Counted from the first letter of the stretch, positions 34,541-46,953 are shown. The stretch: 64,000 bases of DNA from Trogon surrucura (GCA_020746105.1 CM036635.1:10000001-10064000); one strand, 5' to 3'. Translations and numbers: made by a program. The notes: a model not told the origin generated them from the sequence alone.

Positions 34541-36145
34541 CCTGAGACCTGGCTTTTGTTCACTTAGGAGCATGCCTTGCTTCTAAAAGGCAGCATTTCA
34601 TAAAGCAAGTTGCTTGAGGTATTTTGGCATGAAGCCTTCCCCTTACGAACTGGAGGGCAACGCAGAAGTGAGATAAACAAAAAGGGTGTTTTGGAAACTC
34701 ATGGGTTTAAGTCAGTGTTTAGGCCATCGTGCCGGTTCAGAGACGATTTGTGCAGTTCTTGCCCAAGGCAGAACAAACCAGAGAAAATTACCTCTGATAA
34801 AAAACGGTTGGAGGCGTGAAATTCCAAGTCAAGAAAAATAAAGTCAAAGAAAAGAAGTCAGAGTGAGGCTGCTGGACCCTCAGGAAAGGGTCAAAGAGGA
34901 GAAAGTTTGTTAGTCACAGACAAAACAAGCCCCAACATCTCTATCAGTGAAGCCTTGGGCAGATACCGTGTACTGTAAACGCCACCTCCCAGGTCAGTGT
35001 CCTTCAATTCATGACCAGGACAGTTTGTACTGTTAATTTTACCGCAAGCGATGTGCACTCTGGACTGACAAGAAACCCAGTGTTTGCTGTAACAGCCTCC
35101 CCTTCCTGATAAGAGCTGCCCTTGGAACAGTCCCATTGGTCTCCTAAACAACCAGACCTCTTGTTAGTCTTCAGTGGAACCCCAATAAGCAATTTATTTC
35201 CTATTAGGTCTTAAGACAGTTCGCAATATGCCAGTAGACTGCAGCACGTAGTGCCAGACCAAAGCCACATTTCTATTTACACATTCACCCTCACCTGCCC
35301 CTCCAAAACAACTGCTCAGTTTTTCTTCATTATAAACTACCAAAAGCCTGGCCTAACAAAGGTAAAGACTGAGGAGCAAAAGCAGGTCTTCTTTTCAGAT
35401 CTGACCACTGAAATAGATTGTGATCCTTCAGGCATCTTTGCAACCTCCAAAACTCATCTAGAGTAGGTGCTATTTGGGGCTCGCTCTGCAGCAGGTCCCC
35501 AGACTATTACAATTTTAGGCCAAAAAAAACCCACAACCACCAACCAAAAGCCCCTTTGCTCGTTGTTCCAAAACAAAACCCAGGTTCTTCCTCTGTTAAA
35601 AAAATCTTATCCCTGTAGATGAAAAATATAAGTTTGGAAAGAAAATGTGTGGCCTGCCGATAAGAAGATTTGGGGTTTTTCCTATTAAAACAAACCAAGG
35701 AGGCTGGTTTGAAACTTTCCAGGCTTCTCCATGTTTTCCTCTGTTTAGATTGCATCTACCTAGTTTGGATCCCTCAGATTGAAATGCCACAGCCACCTGG
35801 CTAAACGTACTTTTGAGGCATGCTCAAGCCTCTCTTCCTCCATTATGTCTCTCCCATGTTCATGGGGTTGTGCAGAACCCCAGGGACCTGAAATACTCCT
35901 GCTGGGCTGCTGATGCCACCTGGATAGAGCCCTCATGGTGGGCGAGCTCATGCTTTTGCCACCAGCATCATGCTCCAGCAGCACCCAGCTTCTTCCTCCA
36001 GCAACCCCAGAGATGGACCCAGACCTCAGCTCGCGCTGCCGACCAGCCAACGTGCAGGGCTACGGGCTGGCAGAACCCATTTGCTTCTAAGAGGACAATG
36101 AAGACTCTGCTGATGCTGGGGGCTGTGGTTGACTTTGGTCTGCAC
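34541..36145. other. Non-coding stretch, nothing recognised
   Basis: Unique sequence with a short A run at about 35523. Frames of up to 148 codons at 35813-36259 start with TTG and are unrecognised. Confidence 0.5.
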
Positions 36146-36159
36146 CCACCAGGGGGTCT
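36146..36159 (+). promoter_or_regulatory. CTCF-like motif
   Basis: CCACCAGGGGGTCT matches the first eleven positions of the vertebrate CTCF core consensus (CCASYAGRKGGCRS) and misses the last three. Compared by eye only. First of four such motifs in the next 11 kb. Confidence 0.35.
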
Positions 36160-37100
36160 AAGGCAGGGGCGCTTGCATCCATCACAAACTCAAGCATGTG
36201 AAGACAAGAACGAGACAAGTGGATGGCGGCTGTCAAACATGCCCAAGACTTTCTGCTGATGTCCAGCCCCTTTCTTCTATGTGAGCAGGGTCCACCACCC
36301 AAAGCCACCTGAGAACCCGTGGCAGGCTGAGGGTGCAGAGAACAAATGCCACCCACGAGGCAGCTGTGCCAGGGGTACGGCCGCACTTTTCTTGGAAGGT
36401 CACTCTGAAAGGAAGGTCCTTCTTTTGGTGGCGATGAACGGGCAGTTTATCCTTGCTCAGCACGGAACGTGCCTCCTGCTGCCCCGGGTCATGTGCATGA
36501 GCAGAGGTGGCACAGCTTGCCCGAAGCCTGATAAAGGCACCCTGTGCAGTCCAAACAAAGATAACTCAGGGGGCACCAGGTCAGGAAAAACTTTTTTTTT
36601 TTCTTTTTTCCTTTCCTTCAGGGTGAGTCCCTGTAAAAGAAGAGCCAGACTCGTTTCAAGCCAAGTGGGAGCTTGTAAAAGGAGCCTTTCTCCATGCCCA
36701 CTGGGACGCTAACAGCTTAGAGCAGCTTTCCCCAAAACAAAAAGCAGCGAGGAGTGAAAGCGCAGAGAATTGAGTGTTCCAGGCAGCAGAGCACCCACTG
36801 GTAGGAAGTGAATCAGCCTTGATCAAAGGGAAAGGGTAAGCCCTGGACGATGCAAAAGCCAGTCCCGCTGTTTCTCCCCAGGTGCCAGAACAGGTTGCAC
36901 CAAGAGTGGGAACTTTCTGCTGGAGTTGGGTGGGTTTTTTTGTTGTTTGTGAGTTTGGTTTTGGTTTTCCTGATAGGAAATAATGTTTCTACACAACTAA
37001 ACTAAGTTGTGGGAAATGTTCTTTCCCGCCCCCCCAACCAAATCAAATTTTTCACCCAGCAGATCAATATGCAACATTTCCTTTTGGACTGGTTCAAGCC
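36160..37100. other. Non-coding stretch with T-rich tract
   Basis: A T-rich run interrupted by C lies at about 36592-36609. The rest is unique sequence without recognised genes. Confidence 0.5.
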
Positions 37101-37121
37101 AAAAAAAAAAAAAAAAAAAAA
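37101..37121 (+). repeat. A21 homopolymer
   Basis: Twenty-one consecutive A residues followed by GAAAG. It is the longest mononucleotide run in the window. No upstream retrocopy is recognised. Confidence 0.95.
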
Positions 37122-37489
37122 GAAAGAATGTTTCATCTTGTTGGAATTACCTGAAATGTTGTATCTTCAAATGGGGCTCTCAAAAATCCAGCACTGTTTC
37201 CCTGTTAGGATGTTACCTGATGGAAAGTTCCTTCTCTCACATATTCCCCTTTTCCACCTGCGGCTGACCCTCCTGAAGAAAACACTTCTCCCAGTAAACA
37301 CCACCCTCCCATCAGCACCAGTACCACACAGCTGGGGGGCTGTTTTACCCCACCAGACCCCTGGCAGAGTAGATTTCTTAACAAACATCTCCACAACTCA
37401 GTGCAGACAAACAGAAGTTGGGACCCTCGCTTGCAGGCTCCTCCATCCCTCAAAGCTATCTTTTCAGCTATATCTAATGTTCCTTTGAA

Positions 37490-37700
37490 AAGTCTTTTGG
37501 CTTCATTAATAATCTAAACAGATACCAGGGGTCTAATTAGCAGGCTAATTGGAGAGCACAGTTAGGCATGTACTCAAGCAACAATCTCAGCGAATATTTT
37601 GTCAGTGGGAACGAGCAAAGAAGAAACACTTGTTTACTCCAAAGGCCCTTGTCTTATCACTGATTTATAGGCAAAGGCTCAGGCACACAAATAAAACCTT
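37490..37700. promoter_or_regulatory. Candidate conserved noncoding element, TAAT-dense
   Basis: CTTCATTAATAATC near 37501, palindromic CTAATTAG at 37533-37540 and GGCTAATTGG at 37543-37552 place at least four homeodomain-type cores in 55 bases. AACAATCTC (SOX-like) follows near 37580 and CTTATCACTGATTTAT near 37652. This is the densest homeobox-type cluster in the window. Confidence 0.4.
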
Positions 37701-39286
37701 GGTGTAAAGCAGAGCTTGACCATAATGAGAAATACCCAGGCTGAGGAGCACCTAGCCCCTCAGCTTCACCAACAAGGCTTTTACACACGCATACAGTAAT
37801 TTCACATCTCCCGTGCTATTTAAAACAACTTTCCAAACAGCTTTCCAATTGGTATGACGTTGTGGGGGAGGAGGGGGGTCAATTTTATAAGAGTTTCCAG
37901 AAGTTTCAATTATGTCATGTATGTGTCACACAAATGTATAGAGCAGGAAATAGCTGAATTTCAACACCTAAAATTAAAAATTTTCCAGGGTAGCATTCCC
38001 CTTCGCAGCCTGAAGGAAAACATCCTCTTGTTTCACTCCTAGTGGTTAAGGTTAGGTGAGAAATCCTACTAGAGACTACAAGGTCCTTATAACACAGATC
38101 TCCTACAGTGTTACGGGCTCTCTTTACCACCGTAAACTCGTGCCCGCACACACACACGCCCCATCTCTGCGAGTAAATTCTAATTAAACATCAATTTCTC
38201 TGCCTGGGAATTTGAAATTATTGCTATTCTGCAAGTGTGTTCGGGGCTGTACTAATACCTAAGTGTGCTCAAAACTCGGAATTTCCATTTCACCGCCTGT
38301 TTTGGTCAGTTCAGCCTCAAATTGCCCCTTTACAGGTGATGATCCGTCTTGCTCCATGCCCTGCCCAGGCCATGCCCCAGCCTCTCCCACAGCAGCAAAG
38401 CCAAGATATGTCCTCAGGGACATATTTCAGGTCAGGAGGAGGCAGTAAACATGAATTACTCTTCAACTGAAATTTTTCCATTCCATTTGAGAAACAAAAC
38501 ATTTCACCAAACCCCTGCGCAAAAGATGCCGGTGTGCTTCTCCTGATGGGAATTTGTTTTTTAATCGAAGTTCTGATTTTGTGGGAAGCACGTTTTTCTT
38601 CCTGAAACCTTTCAGCAGCAGAATCCTTGGCAAGCCTCGCTTGCCTTTACATCAAGGCCACGTCTGACGGATTTTAAGAGATGCCACAGCCTTGGGAACG
38701 GCACACGACACTCACAGCACCGTGCGTGGTCCGCCACAGTGGAAAGGCTGACAAGCATGTGGAATCCTGGTGTAAAAATCCATCACTTTATTAAGTGTAG
38801 AAGTGCTGTGCCAAACCATACTCTCTCTTGCTCAGAGATATGTGTGACTGGTAGTGGACACGCTTGGAGGCTTAAAGCATAATAGGCATCAGTAGCCCAA
38901 CATATCTTCATTGCACAGTAGAGCATATACCAGCAAATATACATATATTTTGCAAACAAAAGGCACGCTTTTTGCTCAAAAAGAGTTTTGGTGTTGCAGA
39001 TAATCCAGCCTATTGTAGGTTCACAGCTCTCCTGGATCATTTTTGTCTTCGGAGCTGGGCAGTGTCAGTCTTCGCTGAGAAGCAGGAACACCTACTTGGT
39101 CTTAGGGCCCCTTCCTCTGCTCATCTGAATTTCATATCGTGGGCTTCAGGCCTTACTCTTCCAGATAAGATTTCTGCTGATTCCTCTCAGTTACAAATAT
39201 AGCAAAGATTGCCATGCACAGAGCATTTTAACTGTAAATACTGGTATGTCTTGTGACATTTTCCAGCCCATTCTGAATAAATCCCA
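37701..39286. other. Non-coding stretch, nothing firm
   Basis: A short CA run is at about 38141-38157. AT-rich patches near 37850-37990 and 38165-38235 might extend the preceding regulatory-looking block but are less motif-dense. No gene or mobile element. Confidence 0.45.
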
Positions 39287-39341
39287 TCTTTTTTTTCTCT
39301 CTTTCTCTCTTTTTTTTTCTTTTTTTTTTTTTTTCTTTTTC
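39287..39341 (+). repeat. 55-base pure pyrimidine tract
   Basis: Only T and C for 55 bases, mostly T with interspersed CTCT. Could form triplex structures. No adjacent exon makes it look like a splice-acceptor tract. Confidence 0.9.
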
Positions 39342-40234
39342 AAAAGGCATTCCTCACTGCCCTATGAGACATTTCCCTCTCCCACATTAGGAGATGGGGC
39401 AAGCTTTCTTCTCTTTCTTCTGTGCCCTTTCCAGCACATCCCAGCTTTGCAAGAAAGCCCTGCATTTTGCCTGAGCTCTCGGGGGAGATGACAGCGCTTT
39501 GATGGCTTCAGAACTGAACGGGTTTAGCTCTCGCACGACCCGTTTGTTCCTCAGTGCCTGGTGGTGCTGCGGATTTGTACTGTCTGCTCTGAATGGTATT
39601 AACTGGGCAGGACATCACTAGAAGAGACAGATGCTTTGGTTTGAAAGAAAAAGAAAAAAAAGAGGGATTTGGCTTTGCCCTGTAACATTTCCAGTCCAAG
39701 CAGGGGGGACCATCCCCAGAATCTGGGCCAAAGGATCGAAACAGACCAAGAACTAGGTTATATTCCAAGAAGGAATATAACCTACTGTCTGGTAAATTCT
39801 CTGTGAAAGAGAATGAGTTGAAGCTATCTGCCCATCTGCAAAGCTCAACTCCTTTATATTTGAGCGCATCAACTGCTCTGCTCAGTCTTGCAGTCCCTTC
39901 ACATGCAATTTAGCCATGCTCTTCCTTCTGACGTAGAGCCCCAAGAGCAATTAAAGACTAACCGGGGTTGACAGATGTTAGTAACGTGCAACCCAGCCGT
40001 GGAAATGGCGACACGAGCAGATGCAGAGGTGCGGAGGAGAGAGCTCTGCATCTGCAGACTTCAGAGAGCCGATGAGCTGAAGGAGAGGCCGGAGCAGGGC
40101 TCTGCTTCGAGGCTGTATCTGTGCACTGACGGAAGCTCAGACCTACTGATCCTTGTCTGAAAAGAGCCAGCCCCTAAATCCCAGAGTGGGAAACCAGCCC
40201 CTGTCAGGGACCAGCTGAGCCCACTTTGGTGCTG
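39342..40234. other. Non-coding stretch, nothing recognised
   Basis: Unique sequence. The GGTTATATTCC near 39756 and GGAATATAACC near 39772 form a small inverted repeat around AAGAA. No gene or repeat family is seen. Confidence 0.45.
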
Positions 40235-40248
40235 TGAGCAGGGGGCAC
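40235..40248 (+). promoter_or_regulatory. CTCF-like motif
   Basis: TGAGCAGGGGGCAC agrees with the CTCF core consensus at 12 of 14 positions, missing only the first two. Same orientation as the motif at 36146. Compared by eye. Confidence 0.4.
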
Positions 40249-40272
40249 TCAGCCAAAAAAAAACCCCTTGGC

Positions 40273-40328
40273 TCTGTCCCAGCCCTGCAGGTTTGGTGAT
40301 TCTGTCCCAGCCCCACAGGTTTGGTGAC
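40273..40328 (+). repeat. 28-bp tandem duplication
   Basis: The unit starting TCTGTCCCAGCCC and ending GGTTTGGTGA(T/C) occurs twice in direct succession (40273-40300 and 40301-40328) with three differences in 28. A partial third unit may begin at 40329 (CCTGCCC). It is a minimal minisatellite. Confidence 0.85.
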
Positions 40329-40839
40329 CCTGCCCGTGGGCACCGCAGGCACCACCGGTTCGTTAACTCCTGGCCACTGATCGCTCCACCAAAGCAAAGC
40401 CAGCAAAGTCAAAGGCTTTGTGTCATATCAGATAGTAGGTTTTAATTAAAAATGCCCAAACCCTGCAGCTAAAGAACAGTCTCCGAATTCCTTTTTGCAT
40501 CCCTTTGAGCTTGAGATTAATCTGAATGCATAGTTTACACCACAGCCCCTAGCGAGGACGAGCTTGGTCCGTGTAACCAGTACTTTTCCTTTCCTTTCCT
40601 CTCCGTTCCTCCTTTCACAAGCCAGGAGCTAGGTTTGGAGCAAATCCCCGGGGGAAAGCAAGACTTGAGTTTTTCTGTAACTCTGGCAAAACTGACTCTG
40701 TGTTGGTGTCCAGTTTTTCTCATTTCCTGTATACATTAAACATGCAGCAGCTCTCAGGATTCTGTAAATATGGCCCAAGGAAAGCTGTGCAATGCCAATA
40801 ACATTTGGTACAAACACATTTGTCACCTGCCTCTCAGCC
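40329..40839. other. Non-coding stretch, nothing recognised
   Basis: Unique sequence with a small TTTCC-type pyrimidine repeat near 40585. No exon or mobile element is seen. Confidence 0.45.
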
Positions 40840-40920
40840 ATTCAATGGCCTTTTAAAGGTGCTGTTAACTACTACATAGCCTTTCACTTCACGCTAAGAT
40901 GTTAATTTTTCAGAGCTCGG
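40840..40920. promoter_or_regulatory. Candidate conserved noncoding element
   Basis: A short AT-rich block with GCTGTTAACTACTACATAG near 40862 and AGATGTTAATTTTTC near 40897. Weak, motif-based call. A related CGTTTAATTAGCG string lies at about 41297. Confidence 0.22.
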
Positions 40921-41471
40921 GACACACACGAGGTGAACGAGGAGACAGCAATTCGGCTCTGACTGGAAGCACATGGAACTAGCAGAGGAGGCTCGCATCG
41001 CCGCCTGGGCATCAAAACCCTCTGAAGAGCAAGCCCTTCGTAGGGTTTGGAGAAATGCCCTTGTAAGCCAGCTCTCCTGTTATGTCTGTCACAGGTTTAC
41101 AGCAGCTCTAATTTTCTCCGAGCTGGACGCTGCACTGCGCCATCAAGTTGCCACCAAATGGGGGTTGCCAGACCCCAGCAGGGAGCAGGGATTCAGAAAG
41201 GCGCCAAGAGACTTCCAAAAGGGCTTTTGAAAATGCCAAAGATGTTGAGGTCTCAGCTGCCTAGCTTGTGCAGGCACTCCTGGAAAGCTCTCTTAACGTT
41301 TAATTAGCGTGTAAGCTACATGCCAGTGCTTGGGCAAGTGGGAAAACCTTCCTCTGGTGTCTCATGAGATCCTCAGCCAGCACAAAAAGTCACTCCCCTC
41401 GGCCAACACAATTGCGTGCCATCTGTGTTTAGGATTGTATTATTCGAGGTGTCAACCCTGGCTATGTAAAG

Positions 41472-41606
41472 AGTTTAAGGCCAGGTTCAACTGATCTTTG
41501 AGCAACCTGGTCTAGTGGGAGGTGTCCCTGCCCATGGCAGGGCGGTTGGAACAAGATGATGTTTTTTAAGGTCCCTTCTGACCCAAACCATTCCGTGATT
41601 CTATGA
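41472..41606 (+). mobile_element. CR1 LINE 3' end, truncated
   Basis: Matches the bird CR1 3' end in order: AAGGCCAGGTTCAACTGATC, TTTGAGCAACCTGGTCTAGT, GGGAGGTGTCCCTGCCCATG, GGCAGGGCGGTTGGAACAAG, AAGGTCCCTTCTGACCCAAA, then CCATTCCGTGATTCTATGA. About 135 bases remain and no coding sequence is kept. The element reads on the plus strand. Confidence 0.95.
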
Positions 41607-41676
41607 AACCAGGAGCATCAGGGCAGCGCGGTGCCTCTGGGCTCCACACAAATCCAGCACAGCAGCTCTGGGATGG

Positions 41677-41684
41677 ATTTGCAT
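41677..41684 (-). promoter_or_regulatory. Octamer (POU-type) motif
   Basis: ATTTGCAT, the reverse complement of ATGCAAAT, followed by AATATGC. One of seven octamers in the window. Confidence 0.2.
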
Positions 41685-41941
41685 AATATGCCTTGGTTTG
41701 GTTTGATTCAGCCCCAAAACTCCCTCTTTTCACAGCCCAGTGTCCAACAGGACACGTGATGTCCCAGCCAGACCCTACGGAGCCCTGAAACCTCAGGCAC
41801 AAACCGCCGCCACATCAGATGAACATTGTAATTCCCAGCACCCAGGTTACATTTGCAAACAGCAGCTTTGCAAGGGTAAAGTGAGAAATGAAGCCACCAA
41901 AACTGTCACCTCCTCTCTCAGCAGCAAATCTCCGTTGCTGG

Positions 41942-42010
41942 TAGGTGCCGGGGCCAGCAGCTCGCTCCGGCGCAGTGGCCAGGGCGATCCCCGCGCCGCC
42001 GAGGGTGGGG
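41942..42010. promoter_or_regulatory. CpG mini-cluster
   Basis: Around nine CpGs in about 70 GC-rich bases, followed immediately by a short (CA)n run. No transcript start or first exon can be supported beside it. Confidence 0.28.
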
Positions 42011-43021
42011 TGCACACACACACGGTTACTCTCAATAATAAGATGCCTGTCAACATCTAAAGCAATTAGGTGCAGCTTTTGTGTCCGTAATAAGGCTGGG
42101 CAAAATGCTTTCTGTGAGCGAGAGCTGTCAAGTGAAAAATAGCTTCTGAAAGAATCTGACAGTTTGCACATGAGGTTTCAGTTTGCTCAGGGTTTGGATT
42201 TGGGTTGTGGAGTGTTTTTTTTTAATTCCAGTAATGAAAATTCTCACATTGTTTCAAACCAAGAAACTGTGTCTCAATTTTCAGCAATCCTTCCCTCACA
42301 CACAGACACACACTCAGTTGCTTTTAGTTTTTCTTCCCTTTCCTTCTTTTTTCTTTTTTTTTTTTCTTTTTAGTCACAGGAGAAGGATGGGAAAAAAAGG
42401 AAGAAAACGAAGACTATGTTTGAGAGGAACACACTGGAAACAATTACTTTCTTAATTTTAATTATGTGAACTTATTTCAAACCAGTGTTTGTGTATGTTT
42501 CCATGTACTACCGAGCAAGATCCACATTTTGGGGTACGAAGTGTTTGTAATTCCATCTTGAGTTTGCAAATTACCGCTGGCACCACAGACTAGCCTTTTA
42601 CCTTAAACATAACCCCTGAATTCTGGCTTAAATCAGGCATGAGGAGCTGTAGGCACCCTTGTACTCTGCTTGTGACTATAGGTGGCCTCCCAAACTGGTT
42701 TTGTCCCAGGTGGAAAAACTGAAAACCAGAGAATTAGTCCCATCTATCACAAAACATTTTGGAGGACAACCTGCTGCCACAGTCTAAATGGAGGCACTGA
42801 TTTGGGTTCAAGCATGGGGTGCCAGAGCGAGGTTTGTGTGATTTCTATCAATAAAAACCCAAAGCTGCTCCCTGAAATAAGGACCCAGCGGCAGCCCTGC
42901 CTCAGCTCCCCTCTCCAGGGACAGAAAGGTCCCGGAGAGTGATGCTACCCTCTGTGCACGCTGCAAAGCTCACGTTATTTGCTCCAGATAAAAGAATCGG
43001 AGCTATTACCAGTCATTATCA
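42011..43021. other. Non-coding stretch with CA and T-rich tracts
   Basis: Short CA runs are at about 42013-42023 and 42297-42312, and a T-rich pyrimidine tract is at about 42330-42373. The rest is unique sequence without recognised genes. Confidence 0.5.
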
Positions 43022-43035
43022 TCTCCCTCTAGTGG
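43022..43035 (-). promoter_or_regulatory. CTCF-like motif, minus strand
   Basis: The minus strand reads CCACTAGAGGGAGA, agreeing with the CTCF core consensus at 12 of 14 positions. It points opposite to the motifs at 36146 and 40235, the convergent arrangement expected of loop anchors. A CpG-rich stretch follows (about 43045-43165). Function is inference. Confidence 0.4.
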
Positions 43036-44463
43036 TTACTCTCTCTGCGGACCCCGCACACGCTGCAAAAAGGCAGCGGCTGCCTTCGGAAGGGGATCGC
43101 GACAGAAAAGAGGAGCCTCGGAGGCAGCGGAGTTTGCAGCAACACGCCTGGGCAGAGCCCGGTTCGCACAGCTTGGAGATGAAATATTCGCAGCTCTTTC
43201 AGCTTGGCTGGCTAAAGCACCGAAACTCTCCCCCTCCACCGAGATGCTGCAGGTGGCCCTAGACTGTCATCGTGCAGCACCTCGAAATAACTGGAAGCAG
43301 AGTATATCCCAGCCATCTGCACCGTGTTAAAAAGAAGGCAGCAACGTTGCTCGTGTTGTGAGCGCAGAGGCAGCACTGCCCCGGGCTTTTCCAGGCTGGG
43401 ATACCTATTTCTGCAATGCAGGGCTAGCAGGCAAGGGAGATAAGGATGGGGTGAAAGATCACCTTGAGAACAAAAAAAAACCACAAACAAACAAGCAAAA
43501 AAAAAGTATTTTTTACCAGCTATTGTGTAATCAAAGGCAAAAATCACACACCCCGGCACCTGCAATCCCCTTCCAACAGATTCCTAAATTGCAGAGACGG
43601 GTTTACTACGGAAAGCTGTTTTCTTTTAGAAACGGATGGGTTTAAAGAGGGAGCTGCCAGCAGCGCTTTGCACCAGGATCCAGCCTCATGTGTTCCCTGC
43701 GGAACAACGTCGGGCACCCGGTGGTCTCTGGGTTTTGCTGGGGAGCCCACCTGTTCCAGCTCAAGGGGTTTTGTTCCACCTTCCAGAAAGAAAAACTGAA
43801 GGAGGGGGGGCGAGGAGTGAGATATGAAACCAACCCAAATGTTTAAAGGAAAGGAAAACCTTCCCATCAGGAGAAATAGCAAGCCTCGCAACATGTGCAA
43901 AAGCCATTTCCAGAAACAAGTGGAATCCAGTTCCCTTTTTGTGCAGCGATAGGGAGGAGATGCAATAGCAGCAGCGCAGGGAAACAGGAGGAGACACAAG
44001 ACTTGGGGCTCATGCTTGATGCTTGGAGCCAGTTAAGTCTTGGGGTGGAAAGTACTCGTAGCATTGCAGCTTGTTTTGAAAGGCAGCCCAGTACCTGAGG
44101 GCTTTGCCATAGCAGCCTTTGCTTGACAAGCATCACTCAGGCTACAAATTCAGAGTATCTGTCTATGCAGGACCAGCCAGGCACAATCAGACACAGCAAT
44201 TCTTACTCAGCTACATCTCTGCAATTTTTTTTTTGTTTTGCATGAAGAAAGACCAACTGGAAGAGTGCGGCCAATGGACCAAGAGCAATATGTGCCTATG
44301 TATGCGAACAAATAGATCAGTAAAGGTCTGTACTATGTGAATGATCTGGGGAATTCCCAAGGGCTGCTTTGAAATCCAAAGTGTTGTATTTTGAAATGGA
44401 CACAGACCTTGGCGGGAAGTGGGGAGCAGACAGTAATGGTTTAATAGACTGTGGAATGGCTAT
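43036..44463. other. Non-coding stretch, CpG-rich at its start
   Basis: About a dozen CpGs occur between 43045 and 43165. Frames of up to 151 codons overlap on both strands at 43358-44136. The longest (43544-43999, minus) starts with TTG and none is recognised. No repeats beyond short A runs. Confidence 0.45.
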
Positions 44464-44481
44464 AAAAAAAAAAAAAAAAAA
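44464..44481 (+). repeat. A18 homopolymer
   Basis: Eighteen consecutive A residues followed by GGAGGGGG. No retrocopy body is recognised upstream. Confidence 0.95.
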
Positions 44482-46291
44482 GGAGGGGGTAAAGAAAAAG
44501 CAGATGGCAGCCCCTTCTCAGGAGCCATAAAATTTCATGGTGTATTTTCTATCCATGGCTTCACTGTAATTCAAGCCTTGGGGGCCAACTTTCTCTGGCA
44601 TTGGTTACTGAGGGGCCTGGGAGGGCAGCAGTAACAAAGGGTGGACACTTCTTGGCCCTGCTGACCAAATGCTCCCTCCTGGGCCGGAACAAGAAATAAA
44701 AAGTAAATCATTTCAGAGGAACACCTTCCCAAACGCAGCCTCAAAGCTGGAGGTCAGAGCCCCCAGGAGAGAAATCGGAATATCCGAAAAGGTCCTAGGA
44801 AATAGAAATGGAAAAGAAGGCTCTTTGCATTTGCAGACAGAAAACAAAGCTAAAAGGAGATCTGCCATCTCTTGACACAGCCCTCACCCTGTGTGAAAAA
44901 ACATTTTCATTTCTAGAGCTGTGTCCTGCCTGGGCCATTGGGCTCCTGGGAAGGACACACAGTCAGGCCAGGACTGTATCTGTCTTACAGACAAACTTAA
45001 ACCTCCACCTTTTGCTTAAACCTTTCCCCGTGGTCATGGTACCCGTCTCCAAACTTGATCTAAACAAGGTCCAACTCAAGACCACATCTGGATTTCACTT
45101 TGTGTTGTTACCATGTGAGATTTGAAACAAGACTCTAGATATGAATGCAAATAAATCAGGCCAACATACATGGGTTTTGGTTCCATCTCCAGTTACTGGC
45201 AGCATCCTGCACTTCAGTAACAGAGGTTGGGCCAAGTCTGGCGGTGTTTCAAGTCTGTAGTTTGTCTGTTACCAAAGTCTACAGGTTTTTGCCGTCAGGT
45301 TTTTGCCAGACACCATGTAACACAGCACTGTGTAAATGCAAACATCAGCACAGTTATCCTGGTCCCTCATCACTCCTTTGTCATCTCTTGCAGGTACAGG
45401 AGAACATCACCAAACCCAGAAAGGCAACACACCTGCCACTACTTCATCATCTCCTACACACATGGTCACTTAGGATGTGAATACAACACAAAAAATTATA
45501 TGCTAATCTGTCCATGATATATAAATAAACCGAGAGCAATTAATATGCTGGAAGGAAAAAAAAAAAAGAGGAATTATTTTAATTCGATCGATCTTGCAAA
45601 AGTATTTTGGCATTGTAGTTCAAAGATTAGTCATTCTACACCCATTACAGATAAAAAGCAATCATTAGAAATGAATGCCATGAGAACTCACAGTTTCGTT
45701 CACACTGGAACAATTGCTGGGTGGAGCATAAGGCGAGAAAGGACAGGGAAAAAAAAAAATAAAGCACCTTATGAAGCTGTGTGATTCAGTTCCATTTATT
45801 TCAATTATTCCAAGATTTGTCTCTAATAAGTTTGCAAAACTACTTGTTTCCAAATTATGTCAAAACAACTTGGAAGATGAGACATATTTTCTCATGCACT
45901 AATGAATTATTTTTGGAAAAAAAAAAAAAACACAGAAAAAGCTTAATTTTAAACCTCAACACTATGAACAGTAGTCAGTCAGAAGCCCTGCACACAGATA
46001 CTTAGAATCTTTGGTGAAATGGTATATGCAGGCTTTAACTCTATTTTTTTCATTTGTGAATAATGCAAAGCTAAAGAAAATCAGACTCAGGGGCCAGTGT
46101 TACACAAACCCAGGGTAACAAGAAGCAAGAGCGAAGATCTTCAAGATTCTGTCACCAGGGTCAGCCCAGCACAGGCTCAGTGCTTTGCACAGCCACATCC
46201 ATGGAAACGCCTGCAGAATCCACCTCTACTCAAGAGAGACCCAACAGTCAACACAGGTGTGCAAAGCACCGAAAGCCTAAAATTGGGCAGC
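44482..46291. other. Non-coding stretch, A-rich runs
   Basis: A-runs lie at about 45549-45560, 45748-45758 and 45918-45931. An octamer ATGCAAAT is at 45145-45152. AT-rich unique sequence fills 45480-45990. No gene or mobile element is recognised. Confidence 0.5.
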
Positions 46292-46341
46292 AGAAAGAAA
46301 AGAAAAAAAAAAGAGATAGAGAGAGAGAGAGAGAGAAGAGG
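46292..46341 (+). repeat. Purine tract with (GA)n microsatellite
   Basis: An A/G-only run (46292-46316), one T, then about nine GA units and further purines to about 46341. Confidence 0.9.
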
Positions 46342-46639
46342 CTTTTCTTATCATTTTGCTGCTGGCAATGGAGGAAATGACCCGTTTTCTCAGAGCAGGA
46401 GGAAGGGGAAGCAAAAGGAGGTTCCCCCCTTCCCGTGAATTGCTGAGATCAGCAAATTACTCATTGCAGCTATTTCTCGAGAAAGACCTTGCAGGTGCAC
46501 ATCGTTCCCAGGGCACCAAAGGTCTGGTTTTGCTATTTCTGAGTTATCAGCGCCCGTAGGAAAGGGATGGGCAAGACTCCCACTGCTGGGAGCTGGCACC
46601 ATCCCACCTGGTGATGGTTTTGGAGGAGTTTCTGCTGCC

Positions 46640-46760
46640 AGCATTATTTCCCACTAATGAGTGATTCCCCAGGAAGGCTGAAGAGAGTCAAGGTTTTCAT
46701 TAAGGGCTCAGGCCACTTAACTGGTCTCTTCCGACAAATGCGATAACACTTGCGGAAAGG
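46640..46760. promoter_or_regulatory. Candidate conserved noncoding element
   Basis: Contains CCCACTAATGAGTG near 46650, a TTTTCATTAAGGG stretch near 46694 and an NKX2-like CCACTTAA at 46713-46720. Unique sequence. Weak texture-based call. Confidence 0.27.
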
Positions 46761-46953
46761 CCAGGCGGGTAAAAGGAACAAGTAAACAAGGTCGGCAACG
46801 CCACAAACCCGTGAACGTGTGGCTGGGAAGTCATGCCTGCTGCACCCAGAAAGAGGAGGTTTCCCCCCACCTCACTTGCTGTAGTTTATGCTCAGGGTGA
46901 AGTCCAGAATTTGCCTTAGGGATGAGCAGACTTGTGATGAATTAATGCAAGAT

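Noticed and set aside
37009..37488. 159-codon plus-strand frame
   Set aside because: Begins with GTG and includes a poly-lysine run from the A21 tract.
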